64,000 bases of DNA from Candidatus Nanopelagicales bacterium (GCA_037045355.1 JBAOHO010000016.1:1-64000), one strand, 5' to 3'; positions 1-9,800 are shown, numbered from the stretch's first letter. Notes: generated by a model from the letters alone, not told the origin. Numbers and translations: made by a program.

Positions 1-152
1 GCATCCGTCACACACCGCGGCCAGCCCGTCACCGAGAAGCTCCAAAGGGCGAATTTCTCCTCAAGGTTGCGGAAAATTCGGTCGATGTCCCCCTACACGG
101 GTGGTGCGATGGCTACCGTCGGAGCGCACCCGAAGGAGGGGCGGGATCTCAC
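1..152. other. Window edge, non-coding leader
   Basis: I see no convincing gene here. A -10-like TACCGT lies at 114-119 and a strong Shine-Dalgarno AAGGAGG at 132-138, 14 bases before the ATG at 153, so the right half probably serves as promoter and leader for the small membrane ORF that follows. The left half is unexplained. Confidence 0.35.
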
Positions 153-341
153 ATGAGCATCGTGATGGCCGTGGGCGTGACCTGGCTGGCCCTCATCGCG
201 GCCATGGTCGTGGGCTGGCATCGCGTCATGCAGCGCACTGATCGCCCCGTACTCGATCCCCGACGGCCCGGGCCGGTGAACTGCCCCGCGTTGCCGGTTC
301 AGCGCGGCGTCACGCCAGACAGTCGTCGTACCCACCACTGA
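153..341 (+). CDS. Small hypothetical single-pass membrane protein
   Basis: This is a 62-residue ORF. Residues 3-22 are strongly hydrophobic (IVMAVGVTWLALIAAMVV), which predicts one N-terminal membrane segment or signal anchor; the rest is a basic, Pro/Arg-rich tail. The best support for it being real is the AAGGAGG ribosome site at 132-138. I recognise no family, and the tail has no clear motif, so function is unknown. It is transcribed in the same direction as the larger membrane protein that starts 125 bases downstream. It could still be a chance ORF. Confidence 0.45.
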   Translation: MSIVMAVGVTWLALIAAMVVGWHRVMQRTDRPVLDPRRPGPVNCPALPVQRGVTPDSRRTHH

Positions 342-465
342 CAATCCCCTGGCTTCCCGACTCACTCCGAATCGTTTCGGCACGCTCTCGATCGCCGACA
401 TCCCACACGTTCCTGGTCGCTAGGCTTCCCGACAGCCACGGGCAGTACAGAAGGGTCGACCCACC

Positions 466-1458
466 ATGAGTTTGACGGATCAGATCATGGCCGAGCCTCC
501 GCCCACGACCGAGCCGAAGCGACCGAGTCGGGGTCGTGGGGTCATCGCGTGGATCTGCCTGCTCTTGGCGTTCCTGTTGACCATCCCGTCGGTGGTGGCG
601 TTCTGGGGTCACCGGACCTTCCTCGACACCGCCACCTACGTCGAGACTGTGGGGCCACTCGCGGCGGACGCGCAGATCCAGAAGGCCGTGGCCCAGCAGG
701 TCAGCGCTGCGGTGACCAAGAACCTCGACATCGACGCGATCGTCGAGGAAACCGTGGGTGAGTTCATCCAGAACCCGCGGGCACTCACCAAGATCGAGAC
801 CACGTTGGAGTCGAGCCTTCCGGCGCTGATCAACGACGTCACGCTGAAGATCATGGAGACCGAGCAGTTCCAGGAACTGTGGGTCACGGTCAACCGGGCG
901 CTTCAGACCGTCCTGATCAAGGTGCTCGAAGGCGACATGACCCAGGTCGAGAATGGCCAACTGGTGCTGGACACCGCGCCGATCATCGACAAGGTCAAGC
1001 AAGGCCTCGTCGATCGAGGCATCGAGCAGGCGGCCAACCTCGAGGTTCCCGCCGCGGACCGGCAGATCGTGCTGATGAACGGCGAGGAACTGCAGCAGGC
1101 GCAGACGATCTACCGCTTCGCCGACCCCTTGTCCGCGTGGCTGATCGTGGTGCCGATCCTGCTGTACCTGGCGGCGATCCTGATCTCGCCGCGGCGCCGC
1201 AGGATGACGGTGCTGGTCGGGGCGGCGGTGCTGATCAACGGTCTCCTGCTGGCCATCGCGCTCGCTCTGGGTCAGGGCGCGATCGAGAACCGCTTCGACA
1301 ACCAGGCGCTCGCGGCGGCGGCGGACGTGTTCTACACCACGCTGTTGGACCGCTTGAAGTGGGCGTTCATCATCCTGATCGTCGTGGGCATCGTGATCGC
1401 CGGCGCCGGCATCATCGCCGGCCGGGGCCGGAACAAGGCACCGCAGGAACTCGCCTGA
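466..1458 (+). CDS. Integral membrane protein, hypothetical
   Basis: The 330-residue protein has a Pro-rich cytoplasmic N-terminus and a membrane segment around residues 28-48. A large polar, probably external domain of about 170 residues (rich in amphipathic helix, 'ETVGPLAADAQIQKAVAQQV') follows, and then three C-terminal membrane helices (about 225-242, 247-268, 292-315) and a basic end. This architecture is common among uncharacterised actinobacterial envelope proteins; I cannot assign a function. A TAGGCT box at about 421-426 and the AGAAGGG at 449-455 fit a promoter and a ribosome site for the ATG. The gene converges on the peptidoglycan hydrolase that ends 38 bases away. Confidence 0.8.
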   Translation: MSLTDQIMAEPPPTTEPKRPSRGRGVIAWICLLLAFLLTIPSVVAFWGHRTFLDTATYVETVGPLAADAQIQKAVAQQVSAAVTKNLDIDAIVEETVGEFIQNPRALTKIETTLESSLPALINDVTLKIMETEQFQELWVTVNRALQTVLIKVLEGDMTQVENGQLVLDTAPIIDKVKQGLVDRGIEQAANLEVPAADRQIVLMNGEELQQAQTIYRFADPLSAWLIVVPILLYLAAILISPRRRRMTVLVGAAVLINGLLLAIALALGQGAIENRFDNQALAAAADVFYTTLLDRLKWAFIILIVVGIVIAGAGIIAGRGRNKAPQELA

Positions 1459-1495
1459 CGCAACGTCCCCGGTCAGCGGCAGCGGATGTCCCGCC

Positions 1496-3264
1496 TCAGC
1501 CGCAGGCGGGCTTCAGGGGGTCGCCGTAGAAGAAGTGCCGCGGATCGACTGGTTGACCATCGACAGTCGTCTGGAAGTGCAGGTGGGGCCCGGAGGACAA
1601 TCCCGTGGTGCCGACCTTGCCGATGACCTGACCCCGCTTGACCACGGTGCCATTGATTCCGGGCGCGAACTCCGACAGGTGCATGTAGATCGATTCGACG
1701 CCGCCGCCGTGGCTGATGGTGACCATGTTGCCGGCGCCGCCGTTGTTCGGCGACAGCACCACCACACCGTCGGCAACTGCGTGGATCGGTTCGCCGGCAC
1801 CGTCGCCGGTGTCCCAGCCATCATGGCAACGCGCGTAGCCCAGAACGGGATGGAGACGCATGCCCGGTTCAGTGCCGGGGTTGACGCGTTCCTCGCGCCA
1901 ATCAGGGTCGTCAGTCGGGAAGAACCACTTGCCCGCGGGTGACAGGTGCGCGAGGTCGTCCGGGTCCACGCCGCACTGGAACATCTGCCCCGCCGCCTCA
2001 GGGATTGGCCTGCGGCTTGGGCTTCGCGGCCGGGCGCCCCACCCGCCAGACCCGCTCGGTGTCGATGGCAACGGCATTGACTCCGCCGGTAAGTGGTTCG
2101 GCGGCAATCATGGTGTCCGGAGTCACGGCGATTCCCGCGTGGTTCACGCCGTGATCAACGTCCAGGTAGAACACGACATCCCCCGGCGCGATCGTGTCAG
2201 TCGCAACCAGCCGCATGTCGCGCGCCAGACCCGGAACACCGTCGGGCACGGTCGGACGATCCGCCGTGGCCGCATCTGCTCCCGCCGACGGGATGTTCCA
2301 GGCCCGGTCAACCAACGCGGAACAGTCCATCGTGTCGTGAGTGTTCTGTCGCCAGGAGTACCCCGCACCCATGCGGGACACGGCGTAGGTCGCCATGCGC
2401 ACCGTACGGTCGGGCAGCAGAATCACCGAACCACCGCGAGCGTTCCGGTTGGCCTTACCCGCACCGGCATCCGGGTTCCAGAAGGCCAGCCCGGGGGCCG
2501 ACTTCCTGACCGTCACCCCGTCGGGAAGTTGTTGACCGGTGCGCACCATGGCGGTTGTGACGGTGGGGGCGCCAGCCGCCTCGGGGCGGCTCAGCCAGTC
2601 CGCCCAGGCCTGCGCCGCAGCGCTGTTGGCGGCATCCTGATCGTTCGCGGCGTCCAGATCGGCGGCCAACTGGTCGGCCCATCCGACTCGTGTACTCGCT
2701 GACCTGGGCCAGGGCTTCCGCCTCGTCAGCGGCCGCTCGTGCGGCTGCCTCGGAGGCGCGGTCGCGGCTTTCCGAGGCCCGGACCGCCGCCTGTTGCGCC
2801 TTGGCCAGAACGAGTTGCGCCGCGTCGTAGGCAGTGTCCTTGCGGGTGCCCACTCGCTCTGCAGTATCGGCGCGACGCATGAGTTCGATCGGGGAGTCCG
2901 CCTCGAGCAGGCCGGCGATGAAGGTGAGGTCGGTCGGGCCGGATTGGTACGCGGCCCGAGCGTAGGCACCCACGATGTCGCGGGCTTCGGCGACGACACC
3001 CTTTTCGCTGGTCACGCGCTTCTCGGCCCGGGTCACCGCCGCAACCGCCTCGGTGTACTTCTGGTCGGCGGCGAGTCGGTCCGCGCGGGCCTGGTCGACC
3101 TCGGCCAACAGCGGGGCGAGGCCCGCGGTCATGTCGTCGGTGGGGTCAGCGGCGGCGGGACTCGGCTCGGCGGCGGCCCCTGCTGATGCGGTGGGCAACA
3201 CGACCGCGCAGCACACGACGGCGCATGCGAGCGCGGTCGGGCGGCGAAGCCATGGGGGAAGCAT
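1496..3264 (-). pseudogene. Secreted peptidoglycan hydrolase, coiled coil + NlpC/P60 + M23, two frameshifts
   Basis: Three overlapping minus-strand frames together read as one secreted enzyme of about 585 residues. The first has a signal peptide (ALACAVVCCAVVLPTASAGA) and an Ala-rich coiled coil. The second carries an NlpC/P60-like domain with the catalytic Cys in DTMDCSALVDRAW and His in GVNHAGIAV. The third is a LytM/M23 domain with the zinc motifs CHDGWD and GPHLHF. The frame changes near 2684 (SEYTSR to WADQLAADL) and near 2003 (KPKPQANP to EAAGQMFQCGV). In both places removing one base restores the frame, so each looks like a one-base insertion. NlpC/P60 enzymes cut gamma-D-Glu-diamino acid bonds and M23 enzymes cut peptide cross-links, so the intact protein would attack peptidoglycan twice. 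Sequencing error is as likely as true decay. The ATG is preceded by GGAGA. Confidence 0.75.
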
Positions 3265-3448
3265 CAGGTCTCCGGTCACTACATCCACTGTCGGTTCGTC
3301 TGGCCATCTTGACTCGCTGACGAAGGACGCGCAGGCGAATGTCCACAGATCCCCCGTCAGCACCATCGTCGCATCCCGGGACGAACCAGACGAAATGGCG
3401 CTGTCAGCGGCGACGCGGAACCCGCACTCACCAGCCGCCCCGAGTCCC

Positions 3449-3454
3449 TACCGT
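3449..3454 (+). promoter_or_regulatory. -10 box of a predicted leaderless transcript
   Basis: TACCGT is followed by six bases and then the ATG of the DUF1275 protein. This spacing puts the transcription start on or next to the start codon. No separate Shine-Dalgarno fits. Confidence 0.45.
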
Positions 3455-3460
3455 GGGGGA

Positions 3461-4195
3461 ATGAGCACTCCGGAGTCGGCAGCCCACGGTCCGCCGAGCC
3501 AAGTCGGCGAGGCTGTTGCCAGCACGACCTTCCGGTTCGATTTGGCGGCGACATTCCTGTCAGCGTGGACCATCGGAGTTGTCGACACGTCGACGTATGA
3601 ACGCTTCGGCGTGTTCACGTCCAATCAGGCGGGCAACCTGGTCCTCGTCGCCACGAGCCTGTTCAGCGATCGTCCGACAGCACTGCTGCCCGCGGAATCC
3701 TTGCTGGGGGCGGCCGTGGGTGTCGTGCTCGGCAACCGACTCGGCCTCCGCTTCGACGCCCACGACCGCATGCGGGTCCTGGCGCCGCTGCTGCTGGCCA
3801 CCGTGCTGTTGGTCCTCACCCTGATCATCGAGTACGCCGACCTTCCGGCGACTCTGCTGATCCCCACCGCGAGCACGAGTTTGGCGTGCCTGGCGGCCGC
3901 GATGCTGTTTCTGCCCAGCGTGTCGATGTGGATCACGGCCAACACCGGACAGTTCCTCAGTGCGGCGACCGGCCTGTTCGGCCCACGCTCCGCATCGGGA
4001 ACATGGCGGGGGCTGAGCCGGACCACGTACCTGGCCGCGATCCTCGTCCTCGGGTTCGTCCTCGGCTCGCTGTGGGTGGGGTCGGGCCTGTTCGCCGAGT
4101 ACACGGCACTCGTCGGAGTGATCCCGGCGTTCCTGGCCATCGCCGCAGCGGTCCGTCAGGTTCGACTTCGCCCTCGCCCCGAGACGGTCAACTGA
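3461..4195 (+). CDS. DUF1275 (YoaK-like) membrane protein
   Basis: The 244-residue protein has about six membrane helices and the DUF1275 features near its start: 'SAWTIGVVDTSTYERFGVFTSNQAGNLVLVA', where the family has a G-x-x-D-x-x-x-(Y/F) region and a T-x-x-x-G-N stretch. Members are inner-membrane proteins of unknown transport or permease-like role. I chose the ATG at 3461 because the open frame upstream runs antisense through the peptidoglycan hydrolase and has no other start signal, while a TACCGT box lies six bases before this ATG. The 3' end overlaps the convergent LLM oxidoreductase by eight bases. Confidence 0.8.
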   Translation: MSTPESAAHGPPSQVGEAVASTTFRFDLAATFLSAWTIGVVDTSTYERFGVFTSNQAGNLVLVATSLFSDRPTALLPAESLLGAAVGVVLGNRLGLRFDAHDRMRVLAPLLLATVLLVLTLIIEYADLPATLLIPTASTSLACLAAAMLFLPSVSMWITANTGQFLSAATGLFGPRSASGTWRGLSRTTYLAAILVLGFVLGSLWVGSGLFAEYTALVGVIPAFLAIAAAVRQVRLRPRPETVN

Positions 4196-5066
4196 CGAAT
4201 TCGGCGGCCACCGCTTCGATCATGGCCGGGTCGTCGTTCCAGTAGGGGTCGGCCGGCCTCGGGTCGTGCAGCACGATGTCGGTGAATCCCAGCGCCTCGT
4301 AGCGGGCCACGAAGTCCGCGAACGTTGCCATGTCGGTCAACGGCCGCTCAGCGCGGTTGCTCACCAGCAGTACCCGGTCGATCGATGCCGGATCCCGACC
4401 GACCTCGGCGCACTTGTCGTCGAGGAGTTGCACCTGCCGTCGGATCGCCGACTCCGCACTGTCGCGGGTCGGCTCCGGGTCGGTGGGATCGCCCTCGGTC
4501 AGCCAGGCGTCCCCGCGTTCGGCAGCCAGCGTGATCGTCTTGGGTCCGGTCGCGGCGATGACGAGCGGAACCCGCGGCCGCTGGACGCAGCCGGGGATCA
4601 TGCGGGCCTCGTGAACCGGATACGTCGGGTTGTCACCAGAAACGACGGGGTTGCGCAGCAACTCATCGAGCACCTCGACGAAGTCGCGCATACGGGCGGC
4701 CCGCTGCCCCGGCGTCAGGATCGGTTGGTCGAACACGGTGGCGTCGAACCCGATCCCACCCGCGCCGATTCCCAGCGACACCCGGCCGGCACTGATGTGG
4801 TCCAGAGTCATCGCGTCCTTGGCCAGCGTGACCGGGTGACGGAAGTTGGGCGACGTCACCATGGTGCCCAGTCGGATGGTGCTGGTGGCGGCGGCGATTC
4901 CGGTGAGCCAGGGGATCGCGCCGAACCAGGGATCGTCGCGATAGCGCTGCCACGACAGGTGGTCGTACGTCCAGAGGTGAGCGAAGCCGAGCGACTCCAG
5001 GTAGCGGGCCCTTCGCACTGCCTGCGGCCAGGGATCGGTCGGGATGAGCAGGACTCCGAAGCGCAT
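4188..5066 (-). CDS. LLM-class (luciferase-like) flavin/F420-dependent oxidoreductase
   Basis: This is a 292-residue TIM-barrel enzyme of the bacterial luciferase superfamily. The N-terminus MRFGVLLIPTDPWPQAVRRA, the 'LWTYDHLSW' segment, 'IRLGTMVTSPNFRHPVTLAKDAMTLD' and the glycine-rich 'GRVSLGIGAG' are typical of F420- or FMN-dependent members in actinobacteria. The substrate cannot be told from sequence. The gene stands alone between a convergent DUF1275 gene and a divergent secreted-protein gene. AGGAT lies close before the ATG, with a six-base gap, which resembles the weak -10 boxes of leaderless genes elsewhere in the window. Confidence 0.85.
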   Translation of the reverse strand: MRFGVLLIPTDPWPQAVRRARYLESLGFAHLWTYDHLSWQRYRDDPWFGAIPWLTGIAAATSTIRLGTMVTSPNFRHPVTLAKDAMTLDHISAGRVSLGIGAGGIGFDATVFDQPILTPGQRAARMRDFVEVLDELLRNPVVSGDNPTYPVHEARMIPGCVQRPRVPLVIAATGPKTITLAAERGDAWLTEGDPTDPEPTRDSAESAIRRQVQLLDDKCAEVGRDPASIDRVLLVSNRAERPLTDMATFADFVARYEALGFTDIVLHDPRPADPYWNDDPAMIEAVAAEFVS

Positions 5067-5219
5067 CCCCCGATCCTCGCAGGGTGTGGTGTCGGCCGGA
5101 ACGTTCCGGCACGGTGGCGTCGTTTCTGGTCAGCACTCGCGGGGACATCGGTCCTATGAACCGCACTGAGTCGCATCGCGACACCACCACCAACCCGTCC
5201 GAAGCGAGAGGAAATCACG

Positions 5220-6247
5220 ATGACCACCACTCACCCCACCACCAAGGCCGGTCGGGGCCGCCACTGGCTCCTGGCCCTGCTGGCGAGCCTGTTGGGCCTG
5301 TCCCTGCTGGCGCCACCGTTGGCGTCGGCCGCCCCCACCAGTCAGGTCTCCCGCTCGACAGGGACCGATGATCACCGTCGACGACGTCAAAGTCTGGAAG
5401 GGAGAGGAGCAGGACTGGAACCAGAACGGTGACGAACCGATTGTGGTCAACCTGATGATCCGAACCACTTTGGGCGTCAAGGACTCGACCCGTACGGCGT
5501 GGGTGTCGGAGCAACCTCGGGAGCTCGACTCAGGCGTCGATAACGGGGACTGGGTGCCCGTCCCCAACGACCAGGGCGACGCGCACTTCACCGCTGCGAA
5601 ACATGCCATCGGCGGCGGCACCATGGCTGTGCGCTACCTGTCCGCGGCTGACGCGGAGAAGGCCTACGACACGGGCAGTCCGTTGCCCGCCGATGTCGTC
5701 ATGGTCGTGAGCTTCGCGTTCGACGGTGACTTCAGCGGCCAGAAGACACTCATGGCATTCATGAACACGCTGCGCACCATGATGATCCAGAAGGTCACCC
5801 CGGTGTTCGAGGCGGCGGCCGTTCCCGTCGACCTCGACAAGCTCCCCCAAGCGATGGCCGCGATCAACGCCAAGGTGCAGAAGGTCACCGTCAACGTCTG
5901 GGACATCCTGCTGAACCTGGACCACATCTGGAGCTACGTGTGGAAGTCCGGCGGCGACTACGACGATCTGATCGGCGTCTCAGTCATCGGCTACATCCCC
6001 GTGCAGCGCGACTTCGTCGAGGGACTGCCGATCGACGCCAAGGACGTCGGGTTGGACCGCGACTGGACCATCAGCAAGACACCTCGCCAGAAGGTGGCTG
6101 ACGGTTGGATCGACGTTCCCAGCCGCCTCGGGCTGCTCGTGCAGGACAGCGCCGGTCGGCACTTCACCCACGTCGTCCAGTCGGACCTGCCGATCGAGGA
6201 CCACGTCGGTTATGACCTGCGGCACTGGACCGGTGCGTCAGCAGTGA
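5220..6247 (+). pseudogene. Secreted protein of unknown function, frameshifted
   Basis: Translation starts at an ATG preceded by GAGAGGA and encodes a clear signal peptide (WLLALLASLLGLSLLAPPLASA). About residue 46 the frame is lost near 5360-5370. The body continues in the next frame as 'ITVDDVKVWKGEEQDWN' through roughly 290 residues of a soluble exported domain that I do not recognise. In that frame no stop occurs before the downstream patatin start at 6349; a TGA one frame over at 6245-6247 is a plausible original end, which would mean a second indel. The 3' boundary is therefore uncertain. It is codirectional with the patatin gene. Confidence 0.6.
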
Positions 6248-6348
6248 GCGACCTGCCGCCGCAGCGCTCGGCGCCGACTGGCCTTTCGGGTCCGGTCGGC
6301 GTCAGCGCTGCGCGGACCCTGGCAGGATCACCCTGTGAGGCCTTTCCC

Positions 6349-7723
6349 ATGAGTGCATCCACAACGGATCCCGTCACCGCATTCGTCTTGTCCGGGGGCG
6401 GCGCCAAGGGCGCGTTCTCCGCAGGCGCCTTGGACTACCTGATCCGACATGGACAGCGTGACTGCCGCAGATCATCACGGGCACGTCGGCCGGCGCCATC
6501 TGCGCCACGGTCATCGCGCAGGCCCGCACCCCCGCGGAGTGGGACTCGGTGGCCGGCACTCTGCGCGACGACATCCTGCGGATGAGTGTCAAGGACAGCG
6601 CATTCGTCAAGCAACCCTGGCTCGCCGCCTTGGACGGCACCAGCGCGGGCGAGGACATCGAGCACCTGATCCGCGGCAAGACCCGCCCGCCGATCCCACC
6701 GGACCCGACCGCACCACAGGGGACCGACGTCCTGGCCGGGGCCGGACCCGCACCACTGACATTCCGGCAGGGGTGGGAGGACCTCAAGTCCTTGGTGGCG
6801 AATCTCCCCGCTCAGCACCGGGCGATGAAGCAGTTCGGCGTGGATAGCCGGTCGATCATGCTGCTGGATCCGCTCGAAGCGGCATTCCGCGGCACCACCC
6901 CCGGGACGGGGCCCGCGCCGATCGACGAGGGCGCCGTTGCGCGGGACGGGGTGCGGCTGCGCTTGACGATCACCGCGCTCAACGACGGGTGTCCCCGCTA
7001 CATCACGGAGTCGGGAACGGCCGTCGAATCCGACGCTGTCACACCCGCCGGAACGGGTGACGACCAACCAGGGGTGATCAGCGGGCTGCTGGCGTCATCG
7101 AGCGTGCCGATGGTGTTTCCGCCACGGCCGATCGGCTCTGACGTCTACGTCGATGGCGGCGTCGTGCAGAACATTCCCCTGGAGCCAGCTGTCGCTCTTG
7201 GCGCCACAAATGTCTTCTTGGTGTTGGCTGACCCGCTTCACTGCCCGCCGCCCCGCATCGATTACCGGACGGCGAACCTGCTGGAGGTCGGCATGCGAGC
7301 TGAGGCCACGGTCGCGTTCTACGCCCAGCAACAGCGTGATGTTGCAGGCCCGACTGCCAACTGGGGTGTCGATCACCATGATCGACCCGACCGTCACAGC
7401 GATCAGCACGTTCGAGACCGACCCCGGGCTGCTCACCATCACGATGGACTACGGCTGGTTACGCGCCTGCGGTGAAACGGCGGCTTTGGCCGACGACGAT
7501 CGGAGCTCGGGCACACCAACTGGCCGACGTGATCGTGACCGGGCGGGTGCGGTCGTGGTACCTGGAGGCAGGTCTGGGCGGGTCGGGCAAATCCCACGAC
7601 GACGCCTTGGCGAGCGCCAAGAACCTCGTGGCCGACTCCCTCACGACCTGGCGAGGGCTGGGGCTCAGGCTGCCGGACGACGCCGACGCCTGGGCGACCC
7701 AGCCCGAGTTGCACGAGCCGTGA
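6349..7723 (+). pseudogene. Patatin-like phospholipase, three frameshifts
   Basis: Pieces in successive frames give a patatin-family lipid acyl hydrolase of about 457 residues. The start MSASTTDPVTAFVLSGGGAKGAF carries the oxyanion-hole glycines. After a shift near 6460 comes QIITGTSAGAIC, with the nucleophile Ser in G-T-S-A-G, and later VDGGVVQNIPL holds the catalytic Asp. Shifts near 7340 and between 7471 and 7530 lead into the C-terminus ending in ...TQPELHEP. All catalytic residues remain, so only reading frame is damaged. Two intact but distinct patatins lie at 20.6-22.5 kb. Read errors or recent inactivation are both possible. Confidence 0.7.
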
Positions 7724-7730
7724 GCGGCGA

Positions 7731-7985
7731 TCAGCTCAGCGAGTCGACCAGTGCGATGTAGTCCTGCTTGGCCTGATCCGCGGACATGCCGGAGATCTTC
7801 TCGCGTGCGTCGAACTTGGCGCGGCCGACCGGGTTCGTGAAGCCGGGGCGCTTGCCGGAGACATCACCTTCGTTGGCCTGCTTGAACAGGGCGTACATGC
7901 TGAGCATCGTGTCCTGGTCGGGCGCTGTGGTCAGTGTCTTGGAGGCGGCGACGGCGGCTTCGAAGCGCTCATCGAGGTCTGACAT
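7731..7985 (-). CDS. Acyl-CoA-binding protein (ACBP)
   Basis: The 84-residue protein matches the acyl-CoA-binding fold throughout: 'MLSMYALFKQANEGDVSGKRPG' corresponds to the L-Y-x-L-Y-K-Q-A-x-x-G-D-x-x-x-x-R-P-G core, and 'GRAKFDARE' to the G-K-A-K-W-x-A-W region, with Phe in place of the first Trp. ACBPs are four-helix cytosolic proteins that carry long-chain acyl-CoA esters. They are universal in eukaryotes and patchy in bacteria. AGGAG stands before the ATG. The gene converges on the broken patatin with a 7-bp gap and fits a window rich in acyl-CoA enzymes. Confidence 0.9.
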   Translation of the reverse strand: MSDLDERFEAAVAASKTLTTAPDQDTMLSMYALFKQANEGDVSGKRPGFTNPVGRAKFDAREKISGMSADQAKQDYIALVDSLS

Positions 7986-8099
7986 GGACTACTCCTGGAG
8001 GTGGGGAAGGGGTTGTCGTGATCATTCCCGTTGCCCGACCGGGGTGGCAACCGCAACCACCCGCGCGGTCATACAGTTGAGGTAGGAGAGGAGATCTCC

Positions 8100-9067
8100 A
8101 TGTCCCAGCTGACTGACCGCTATGTGTCGGAGGTTCTCCACCGGGTTCCCTACCGCTGACCGAGCCGACGTGGAGCACGACCTACGGGATTCCATTTCCA
8201 GCGAGCGTGGCCCAGCATGCCGCTGCGGGCGAGTCGAAATCACTACCGCCGAATCCGCTGCGCTGACTGAACTCGGTGATCCACTTCTGGTGGCCGTCGA
8301 ACGTACGGCGGACGCCCCGCCTACCTGATCGGCCCCCAGTTGTATGGCGGGTATTGGCGGCTCATGCGACTGCTGCTCGGCTGTGGTGCCCGGCACCGTC
8401 GCCGTGGTGGTCAGCGTGGTGCAGTCGTTCACCGGAACCCCACTCGGACAGGTAGCCACTCAACGCGGCGGGGTTGTTCGTCGCGGTGGCGATCCAGGTC
8501 GCGTTCTGGACCACTGTGGCCTTCGCACTGGTGGAACGGTATGGATCGCCGCAGACCCTGGCCGCGGCTCACGAGGAATGGACGGTGGCCGAACTGCCCG
8601 AGCCCGCCGATCGCAGCATCGGCATGGGCGACACCATTGCGGCGGTCTTCGTGCAGTTGTTGGGGATCTGCTTCCTGACCTGGCAGATGGGACTGGCGGA
8701 CACCACCGCATCCGACTTGGCTGCGACACCGTTCCTTGATCCCTCGCTCGCCGACTTCTGGCTGCCGTTCTTTGTGGTGGTTCTGTCGGTCGCCGTGCTG
8801 TTCGAGCTGATCAAGGCCGCGGTTGGTCATTGGACCATGCCCCTGGCCATCGGCAACACGATCGTCAACGCGGCCTTCGCGATCCCGCTGGTGTGGCTCC
8901 TCGTGACTCAGCCGGTCCTCAATCCGGCGTTCGCGGCAGCCATGGGGTGGGACGTGTCGGCCGACTCCGCCACCTCGATCCAGCAGGGAGTCGCCGTACT
9001 GGTCATCCTCGGTACCGCGTGGGACTGCGTCGACGGCTGGTGGCGGGCGCTGCGCGCCGACACCTGA
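8100..9067 (+). pseudogene. HAAS-domain membrane protein, four frameshifts
   Basis: The order of recognisable pieces is that of actinobacterial HAAS signalling-domain proteins, which usually sit beside a PadR regulator. The N-terminus MSQLTDRYVSEVLHRVP stops in frame. The next frame gives TADRADVEHDLRDSI and ALTELGDP, then LIGPQLYGGYWRLMRLLL in a third and GTVAVVVSVVQSF in a fourth. A fifth gives a long intact section from about 8470 with four membrane helices (AVAIQVAFWTTVAFALVER; the 'WLPFFVVVLSVAVLFELI' helix; two more before ALRADT at the end). Shifts lie near 8150, 8320, 8395 and 8475. No PadR gene is present here. GGAGAGGAG precedes the ATG. Confidence 0.65.
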
Positions 9068-9071
9068 CCGA

Positions 9072-9788
9072 TCAGGGTTTCGTCGCCCGCACGATGCGGG
9101 ACAGGAAGAACGGGTTGCCGTACATCATGCGAAGGCCGAGGCTGTGCCGTTCGACGTCCTTGGCGCCCGCCGCAACCAGCACCTCCTCGTACTGTTGCGA
9201 GTACTGGATGTCCGCGATCAGGATCTGACCGCCGGGCTTGGTGACCCGCAGCATCTCGCGAACGGTCCGCTCCCGCAGCGCAGCGTCCTTGATGTTCTGG
9301 ATTGCCACGCTGGCGGTCACGACGTCGAACGTGTCGTCGGGGAACTGCCCCAAGTCGGACATGTCGCCGGTGACCAGTTCGATCCGTTCGGCCACGCCGT
9401 TCGCGGCGGCGTTGGCCATGGTCGCCTCTTCGCTGTTCCCGCTCTGGTCCTTCGACCGCCACAGGTCCAGCCCCACGGCCCGACCGGACGGCAGGTACTG
9501 CGCCAAGGTGATGAGCACCATGCCGCGACCGCAGCCGATGTCCAGTGCCGTTTCGTCACCACGTAGGTTCAGGCCCTCGATGAGTTCCCGCCAGACCGTG
9601 AACTTACCGTCCTTGGTCACGTACATGTACAACGCGGCTTGCGCGAGCAGCAGTACGGCCACCACGACGGCAAACACTCCGCCGCCCGCGAACAGGCCAT
9701 AACCAAGCATCGCGGCGCCAGCGACGGCGCTGATGATCGGAACGTACGGAGCGTCGGTGCCATAACTACCGGCGATACGGTGGGCCAT
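9072..9788 (-). CDS. Class I SAM-dependent methyltransferase, membrane-anchored
   Basis: The 238-residue protein begins with two hydrophobic helices (about 13-35 and 38-52), followed by a Rossmann methyltransferase domain. Motif I is ALDIGCGRGMVLITLA, the acidic motif II end is AVGLDLW, and motif III/IV is FDVVTASVAIQNI, followed by 'MLRVTKPGGQILIADI'. This resembles UbiE/COQ5-like or sterol-type methyltransferases, but the substrate is not clear. I chose the ATG at 9788 because everything upstream is the IS element, whose left end starts only 12 bases away. Its native promoter has probably been displaced, and transcription may now come from the IS. Before insertion it probably followed ggt on the same strand. 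Confidence 0.85.
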   Translation of the reverse strand: MAHRIAGSYGTDAPYVPIISAVAGAAMLGYGLFAGGGVFAVVVAVLLLAQAALYMYVTKDGKFTVWRELIEGLNLRGDETALDIGCGRGMVLITLAQYLPSGRAVGLDLWRSKDQSGNSEEATMANAAANGVAERIELVTGDMSDLGQFPDDTFDVVTASVAIQNIKDAALRERTVREMLRVTKPGGQILIADIQYSQQYEEVLVAAGAKDVERHSLGLRMMYGNPFFLSRIVRATKP

Positions 9789-9800
9789 GGCGAGCAAGCG

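Noticed and set aside
2975..3460. N-terminal extension of the DUF1275 protein
   Set aside because: It runs antisense through the peptidoglycan hydrolase, has low-complexity composition and lacks a start signal; the ATG at 3461 has a TACCGT box.
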